The notes beneath the pieces were generated by a model, which searched no databases, had not been told where the DNA came from, and saw only the letters and a list, made by a program, of their open reading frames with translations. The position numbers and the translations under genes were made by a program. DNA of 64,000 nucleotides. Origin: Patella vulgata. Taxonomy: Eukaryota > Mollusca > Gastropoda > Patellidae. The DNA is taken from NCBI RefSeq assembly GCF_932274485.2, contig NC_065881.2:59716702-59780701 (forward strand). The letters run 5' to 3'. Of this stretch, positions 57,783 through 64,000 are shown one piece after another; position 1 is the first letter of the stretch; each line of letters begins with the position of its first letter.

Positions 57783-57888
57783 GTATCAGGGTAATTAGAC
57801 TGTTTATCTTGATTGTGTATAATTTATGAGGTTGTGTATTATTTATGCGGTTGTGTATTTTCTACATAAGGGTCTCACGTTTTATTGC

Positions 57889-57894
57889 AATAAA
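57889..57894 (+). terminator. Likely poly-A signal of the TRIM gene
   Basis: AATAAA 107 bp after the stop codon. Longer 3' UTRs using later AATAAA motifs (about 58.3 and 59.7 kb) cannot be excluded. Confidence 0.5.
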
Positions 57895-59379
57895 TCTATT
57901 ATAGATTCAACGCACATACGCTAGTGAATGAGCTGTATATTCTTGTCCATAAATGTTGGGATTTCATTTCCATAGTACATGAAATCAATGACATTTAATT
58001 TATTATTGAAAATACTTATGTTACTCTATACTATTGTTATACAATTTAAAGGAGCCATTCCAAATCTGGTTAATTTGTTCGAAAGACTTGATGAAGGTCT
58101 GTGATTGGCCAGAGGTTTCCATAGTTGCAGCATTTGGATAACCATGTCTATATCTACTTGGTAGTGTGGCTATGATTTATAATTGGTGACCCATTGCATG
58201 TAAGCCATCTGGAATTTAAACCCAGGTGTATCAATGGATTACCAGTAACTTCAGGAATTCCTCCTTTTTGGAAATGAATTTCAAATAAATATCTCAACAT
58301 TAAAGTAATGCAGTAATATTAACAAAACTTATATAACTTGCAATCATTTCTTGATTTAGTGAGATGATATTTTTACAATCATGATTTTATTTTACAAACA
58401 ATTGAAAATAGCTAAATGCTCTTAGATTTGGGTCAATGTGTTGATGTAATTATATTTAAAATTTTAGGACCTCAGATAGTTTTGACATTTCAACATCTAA
58501 ACCAAAAACAAAACTTAATATTTTGAAAGGAAAGTTGAATCATAAAGAACTATTTTTACCACTAATCAAAATAAGTTTTCAGATCAACACAATTCAATAA
58601 TTTATATTGACCAAAATCAAAGAGGTTTGGTTTCTTTAAGTTCTTGTGAATAAGAAACGGAGCACTATGTGTATATGGCATGTTTCACTGGAGTTAATAT
58701 AAGATTTGTAAATGCAATAGTAATCAGTCTTTTTAATCTATTAACTGTGAGGTTGTGAAGTACCGGAAATTGGATTTTTTTGATAAAGATTTACACTTGT
58801 ATTTTATACATCTGTTATAAAGCTTGGGCTGGGATTAATGTACTTGCCTTATACATAATATCAAACAAAATAATATACTTTACATGCTTGCTGGAGAATT
58901 TGTTTTGTTATATATAGAACTGATTAACATAATTCTATAAATTTAGTTCTAGTGAGAAATACCCAAGGCAGAAACCATGTGGCTAGTATATCTAGTTTTA
59001 ATAGATAATTGTGAACCTTGGTCATTCTTTCAGTCTTCAAAAGATCCACCAATGATGGCCAAGGCCAATGGTGAAATTCTTGCCTAATTTTGTTTTTATG
59101 GTAAAACCCTCCTGAGATGGTGGAATTGACAAATTAAACTTAAATAGAGTAATGATAATAATATAACTAAAAATCAAGATGGTGTGTCTACATACTTTGA
59201 ATTATCTTGACATTCAGGTTAAAAACATGTATTTGCATTTATTAAATTATTTGTTGTAAAGGTATTTGCACACAACGTTAAAATAAGTTACTCTTCCTAG
59301 AGGGCATTCTTAGACTTACAGGTATTCCTGTGCATTTATATTTACAGATATAGTACCATATGCCTTAAAATAGTTCATA
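57895..59379. other. 3' UTR or intergenic sequence
   Basis: AT-rich with several AATAAA motifs that could be alternative ends of the TRIM transcript. No other gene seen. Confidence 0.5.
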
Positions 59380-59551
59380 CAGCGACGGACTGAGAAGGAT
59401 CATGCATGTATGGCAGACTCTGTTCCCTTAAATAAGTAAATGTTCTCAAGTAGTTTCAAGGCCCTTTTCAGTCATAAGCTAGGCTGTGCTTAAGACTGGG
59501 GGCCGGTCATGGGATCAATCTCCGAGCCTTCCAGATCCCAGTCCGTCCCTG
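59380..59551. mobile_element. Possible short hAT-like element
   Basis: Ends CAGCGACGGACTGAG and CCCAGTCCGTCCCTG are inverted and resemble hAT termini. The 8-bp flanks (AGTTCATA, AGTGAATT) agree at only five positions, so the insertion is old or the call is wrong. Confidence 0.45.
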
Positions 59552-60692
59552 AGTGAATTATCAGTACATATACCATGTGTAAAGAGCTAACCTTATTTGA
59601 ACTAGATTGTACTTCAATATCAGTAAATAATTTATTTAATGATTTTCATTGTACTGTATGCAATAATTGTTTTCTTTATACATGCAAAAATAAAATGCAC
59701 AAAATGGAAATTTATTATAGATAGATAAATGTTTTCAGTTTTACACAAATCTTATTTGCACAATACCAATATTGAAAGTTGAACAGCGCTGTTGCAAACT
59801 ATCTTTCATTGGTGTTTGGATCTGGCGAAGTTCTGTTACAAAGGCATAGCTAACAGCCGTAAATATTAAATAGTTAAATGTCTATTCATTTAAACAATTA
59901 TATTTTAAATAGATTTTTTAAGATGAAAGGAAAATTTAAATATATGACAAGACTGATTTGAGTTGTGAACAGTATATAATTTGCTACATATCAATAAGAA
60001 TACTATTTTTATGTTAGATTGCATATTGTTAAATATAGCATAACGTTTGTTGTTATATCTTGTATATTCGTAATGAATTGTGACTACTTGAGAATTACAA
60101 GGTTTTATCTACGAAATTCAAGAAAAAGAGCTAGATGCAACTTATGTAAAACATATCATTGGTTTATTTTGAAAAGAAAGAGGTAATAAACATGTGTTTG
60201 GTATGATTGATAGAATCTTGTAATTCTCTCGTCATGATTTATATGGTAATTAATTAAATAGACGACCTCTGATTAAATGTCATAGTAATATATTATTATA
60301 TATAAATGTTATTATATGTACAATGTAGATATAGAATTGTTATCTGTGCTGCCATATTTACACAGAATTAATAAAATATTCCTGCAAAAATTTTTTTAAA
60401 TTTTACATGGTTTTTAGATGGAAATTCTGCAACACCTTGAAAACTGTTTACATTTTGCTGTGTTTATCCAGACTAATAATCTTTGTATAATATTAGAGAT
60501 AAGAAAGGCTATTAATCTGGTTATCCAGAGTATCAGTGATTAATTTCGTTCTATAGAAATCTTCAAACCGATTGGACCCTCATTGTAGGCTTTTATTTAT
60601 ACCATTCCTAAACCCAGGCAAGGTTACTGGGCTTGGCCTCTTAGCAGGATCAGCAGATTTACTATCGGGGTTATACAGAACTTGTTATTGAG

Positions 60693-60850
60693 TAAACTGG
60701 CGTGGTTTCGATTCCCCGGTTGTATGTGACAAGGAGTAGGGTTGCCTGTCCAACCTCGTGGGTTTTCTCCACTGAACCATATGTTAGTCCCAAAATGACC
60801 TAGTTCGTGTTGAGTGGGCATTAAACCCCATTTCTCTCTCCCTCTCTGTA
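60693..60850 (+). mobile_element. SINE S1 copy between the two genes
   Basis: 'ACTGGCGTGGTTTCGATTCC' through 'TTAAACCCCATTTCTCTCTC', with a deletion of the 'GTCCTCCGGTTTCC' part. Confidence 0.7.
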
Positions 60851-61293
60851 CAGAGCTTGTCAACTGATCATTTAGACTGATGTTCTAGTATCATATCTGG
60901 TAACAAGGATGTGTTATGTTGAATTGTGTGACATTGTTACTTGTCATACAATAAAGAGATAATATATAGAAAAAGGTGTTGAGATAACACCCATGAGAGG
61001 GTTACAAGACTAAATATAAATCCAAAGTTAGAACACCGAGGGGTAGGGGCATATAGCAGGTCGTCTCCCACTTCCGATTTCCAAGACACTTCAGTCCAAA
61101 TCTTGACTCCTACAATAAAACTATTCAATACTAACCTATACCTAACTATATTAACGCCCCGATCGCCATGTTGAATCACATGTTCAACGTGGAGGTCTTG
61201 ATAAGATATACAGATTTAAAGCAAGATCAAGCCTTATATTGAAGATGCATGAGTCATGAAAGTAATCAAGAGAAAAATCAATTTTTACATTCT

Positions 61294-61299
61294 TTTATT
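61294..61299 (-). terminator. Likely poly-A signal of the BRD7/BRD9-like gene
   Basis: AATAAA on the minus strand, about 60 bp after the stop codon. Confidence 0.5.
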
Positions 61300-61359
61300 A
61301 CGATGTGAGGATGAAAAAAAATGAAAGAAAAAATATGATAATAAAATAATGCAAAATAT

Positions 61360-61595
61360 TCATGAAGCCGACTGCAAAAATTCCTGAAATTCATTGTCTA
61401 TTTCTGATACATCACTATTCATACTCTGATTATTCACGTCTGCTTCGGTATTACTGTCATCTGCTGGTTGTGTAGAGGATGGTGAAACTGGTACTAGTGT
61501 TATACCCATTGCTTTACGAACTGAATTCATACTGACTATCTCTTGTGGTGCAGCTGCTTTAGCAAGGGCAGTTAACTCTTGTGTAACTTTTTCAG
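61360..61595 (-). CDS. BRD7/BRD9-like protein, last exon
   Basis: Minus-strand exon after a TGTTTTACAG acceptor, ending at a TGA (plus-strand 61360-61362). It encodes AEKVTQELTALAKAAAP, then EIVSMNSVRKAMGI, a low-complexity acidic/Ser-rich stretch, and EFQEFLQSAS at the end. The segment 'dIVS..gVRKAMGI' is the conserved C-terminal block of vertebrate BRD7/BRD9, and the FLQS ending recalls the BRD9 C-terminus. These bromodomain proteins are nuclear subunits of PBAF or non-canonical BAF SWI/SNF remodellers. Only the C-terminal 142 residues of this gene are in the window; the bromodomain lies further right. Confidence 0.85.
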
Positions 61596-61693
61596 CTGTA
61601 AAACAAAAAGAATCATTATACATAAAGAAAGAAGAAAACCATGCTAATGATAGATAATGCAGGATAAATGTAGAATAAAACACGGACAGAAGA

Positions 61694-61818
61694 AACAATA
61701 CTGAAACAGGGCACACAACAATTAGATACATATTCCAAGCGAAGAAGCGTTGGATACAATACTGAAACAGGGCACACTAAATTAGATACAGTCATATTCC
61801 TAGCAAAGAAGTATTGGA
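61694..61818 (+). repeat. Tandem duplication of about 62 bp in a BRD7/9 intron
   Basis: 'ACAATACTGAAACAGGGCAC' occurs at about 61695 and 61756, each followed by 'AATTAGATACA' and 'TTGGATAC'. Confidence 0.7.
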
Positions 61819-61981
61819 TACAAAAAATCAACTGCTCTATCAAATAAGGCAGTCACCTAATATAAGCTATCATTAAAATCTGCTCTAAAAAATTACTCTC
61901 TTTGCAACTTTCGGAGAAAGGACTATAATGATCTCGGAAATGCCTTATTTTTAAAGGGCTATATTTCTATGTTCTGCTTAC

Positions 61982-62131
61982 CTAGTTCAGCTTCTTTCTC
62001 TGTAGGACCTGGTATATGAGCTAAATGTGAGGGTAATTTAGCACTAAGTCTTTCTTTCTGTTTATCATGTAATGTAGTAATTAAACTAGCTGTATGATCT
62101 AATTTCTGTTGTATTTTATCCATTTCTGATT
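61982..62131 (-). CDS. BRD7/BRD9-like protein, penultimate exon
   Basis: Acceptor TTTTTTCAG (minus strand), donor GTAAGC, phase 1 on both sides. It encodes SEMDKIQQKLDHTASLI, then a Leu-His-Asp-x-Gln-x-x-Arg-Leu motif (LHDKQKERLS) and HIPGPTEKEAELA. BRD7/9 proteins have the same order: 'L.d.q.eRls..P......GPs..E..LAe.vt'. Together with the next exon this makes an unbroken match to the family's C-terminal region. Confidence 0.85.
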
Positions 62132-62174
62132 CTGAAAAAATCAAAAGCATAATAAATAATAATATACAAAAAAA

Positions 62175-62435
62175 AAATGAAATGGGGTTTAACGTCCTAC
62201 TATTCTGCTCTGACTGGGCTAATGAAGACCGGCATACGCAAAACATTGTGCTATAGGTGACATTTTGCTCGGGCAGCGGCACTATGGCCTACTCTTACAT
62301 CAAATTCCAACTGCCAAGGGTTCTTTGATGTGCACTCCAATGTATACACTGGACCTCATTTTTTTGTCCCATCCAAATGACTTGACAGCTAATCCTTGTC
62401 AGGCCCTCCTTCCTGTACCACTGACAAGAAGAAAC
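62175..62435 (-). mobile_element. SINE S2 copy in a BRD7/9 intron
   Basis: 'ATGGGGTTTAACGTCCTACT', 'GACTGGGCTAATGAAGACCG', 'CCTTCCTGTACCACTGACAA', the reverse of S2; tRNA head missing. Confidence 0.78.
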
Positions 62436-62694
62436 CTTACCGGAAAATAATATACAAAAAAGGATAACTGCAGAATTAAACACAGCCATAACAAATGATA
62501 CACAAATACAGCAGTGACAGTTATATTATTATAAAATTTAACAAAATAATATAGATTGTATACATGCATACCGGTATGCATAAATGTTTAGTAGTTTTTG
62601 TTTTAGTTTCAAATAAATTTTATGTAATGCATGTAAATATAATGTTCTTGTTCTGTATGTACATAAATTTATTTCTGTAAATACAGGGCTATGG

Positions 62695-63194
62695 TTAAAG
62701 TAGCTAAGTCTCTAACTCAATATCATCAAAAATCTTCGACATTGAAAACACGAATTATTTGTCAATTCAAATCAACAATGGTCTTGTGATCTTACAGGGA
62801 AAAGATGGGCTTCTGATATCCAATATTTAAGACAAAATAAACATTTTACCATTGGTACCATAATGCGTTTCAGCGCCATTTGGAACAAGGCATTCAAAGA
62901 ACAGGGATAGACATATTCCACAAGTCATGTCAAATGGTGACACTATATTCTTATCTGAAGAGCATGCGCAATAAATACCATCTGTGTAGACTGGAAAAAC
63001 CAGACGCTAAAGATTGCCATTCACATGAGACTTCTGGCGTATTTCGCCGAACATAACTGATTAGAAATTACAGTAAAAACAGAAACGATTGAATGTAAAT
63101 CAGTTTATATACATTCATATTACATTATTATATGTGTTGCGACCCATTTTTGTCGATTTCTAGGTCCCAAATGTTATCGATTTAGCTCCTTTAA
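62695..63194 (+). mobile_element. MITE family A, copy 3, in a BRD7/9 intron
   Basis: 500 bp from TTAAAGTAGCTAAGTC to CGATTTAGCTCCTTTAA, with TTAA at both edges. It lies between the 63634 and 61982 exons, on the strand opposite to the gene. Confidence 0.8.
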
Positions 63195-63633
63195 CTTAAG
63201 ACATTTAAAATTTGACAAATTTCCTAAAACTATTGCCATTTTTATAAACCTACACATGTTGATGTGATCAGAAAATGGTGTCACCTCTGTTCGGCCGTCC
63301 ACACTGACTTGGATGCACTCAATCAGTTAAGTTCATAACTGAGTTTGCTCAAATTTTCAGAAACAGTTAATATTGGGGTCTCTGTTGACTTATTTTGCAA
63401 AAGTTCTGTAGTTCAAGGGTTATGCTGATTTTTATCATATTTTCAGGAATAGCTAGTACAATGGTCCCTATCAATTCTAATTATTTTCATAAAAATAGTT
63501 TCTGTGTTTTTGCTCCGGACTCATAGAACTATGACCGCGGATGTTTTTATTCATTTTATTTGTGGATTTTTTTAAGCAACACGAGTTGTCTGAGGAGAAC
63601 CAGAATAATTTCTTTATAAGACCAAATTCTTAC

Positions 63634-63676
63634 CTTCTTTAACAATGGATGTATCTACTGCTGTGTGCTCAGCAAC
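63634..63676 (-). CDS. BRD7/BRD9-like protein, antepenultimate exon
   Basis: A 43-nt minus-strand exon flanked by TTTTTTTGCAG and GTAAGA. It encodes VAEHTAVDTSIVKE plus one base that joins AA of the next exon to give Glu. The size is small but both splice sites are strong and the phase is right. Earlier exons are beyond the window. Confidence 0.7.
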
Positions 63677-63828
63677 CTGCAAAAAAATAACATATTAATA
63701 ACATATTTTTTGAAGATACCAAAACTGTTTACAAAAGTTTCTCTATGCATATTCGAACATTAGAATATATTTAGAAATTAATAATAGAACGTACCAGGCT
63801 ATAGTTATTAATAGTCCAGTTCTTAAAA

Positions 63829-64000
63829 ACTTCACATGCTATTTAATGTCCTGTTCTTAAAAATATAATAGAACTTTCCATGCTACTGATGTCCTATACT
63901 TAAAAATATAATAGAACTCCCAATGCTTCCCATGCTCTTAGTGTTATAATAGAGCTTCCCATGCTATTAGTGTTATAACAGAGCTTCCCATGCTATTAGT
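63829..64000 (+). repeat. Minisatellite in a BRD7/9 intron, running off the window
   Basis: 'AGAGCTTCCCATGCTATTAG' repeats every 29 bp at the right edge, preceded by a related longer unit ('TTAAAAATATAATAGAACT' twice). Confidence 0.7.

Noticed and set aside
61616-61843. Minus-strand frame of 75 codons beside the BRD7/9 last exon
   Set aside because: It is intron sequence made of a 62-bp tandem duplication.

Overview
This window is AT-rich eukaryotic DNA with long introns, GT-AG splice sites and very dense small repeats. The repeat types (terminal elements starting with a 'TTTATACGCCCACAT' hairpin followed by a CCGTCCGTC run, tRNA-derived SINEs ending in 'TTAAACCCCATTTCTCTC', an RNase H-bearing I/Nimb-type LINE) and the gene types point to a lophotrochozoan, most likely a mollusc. 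This assignment rests on remembered repeat types, not on a search.

Only two host genes can be supported. (1) A plus-strand TRIM/RBCC gene runs from a first exon at 24880 to a stop at 57782. Six downstream exons (RING; two B-boxes; three coiled-coil exons; SPRY-like C-terminus) join with consistent phases. Two distinct first coding exons, at 24880 and 30793 (a weak third at 36979), all end in phase 1 and can splice to the RING exon at 52083, so the gene probably has alternative promoters and N-termini across an intron of 21-27 kb. (2) The last three exons of a minus-strand BRD7/BRD9-like gene, a subunit of SWI/SNF-type chromatin remodellers, lie at 61360-63676; the rest of it lies beyond the right edge. 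The two genes converge tail-to-tail, about 3.5 kb apart.

Region by region: 1-24.8 kb holds no confident host gene, only repeats, among them a 5'-truncated decayed LINE (about 16980-18590), a 1.9-kb element with a 151-bp tandem array nested inside a MITE, and several TTAA-flanked MITEs. From 24.9 to 52 kb is the giant first intron of the TRIM gene. It carries a Tc1-like transposon with another element nested in it, a 333-bp higher-order tandem array, a Helitron-like element, hAT-like elements, SINEs and a foldback element hosting a hAT insertion. From 52.1 to 57.9 kb is the TRIM gene body, with a SINE or MITE in most introns. From 57.9 to 61.3 kb is intergenic, and 61.3-64 kb is the BRD7/9 3' end with a MITE, a SINE and minisatellites in its introns.

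The most notable signals beyond the genes are: a composite repeat family whose two ends are preserved as hairpins (stems kept despite changed bases) while the tandem core between them differs completely between copies; three unrelated-looking MITE families that all use TTAA targets and nest at each other's TTAA; and the alternative N-termini of the TRIM gene. No CRISPR, operon, rRNA or functional tRNA gene is seen.
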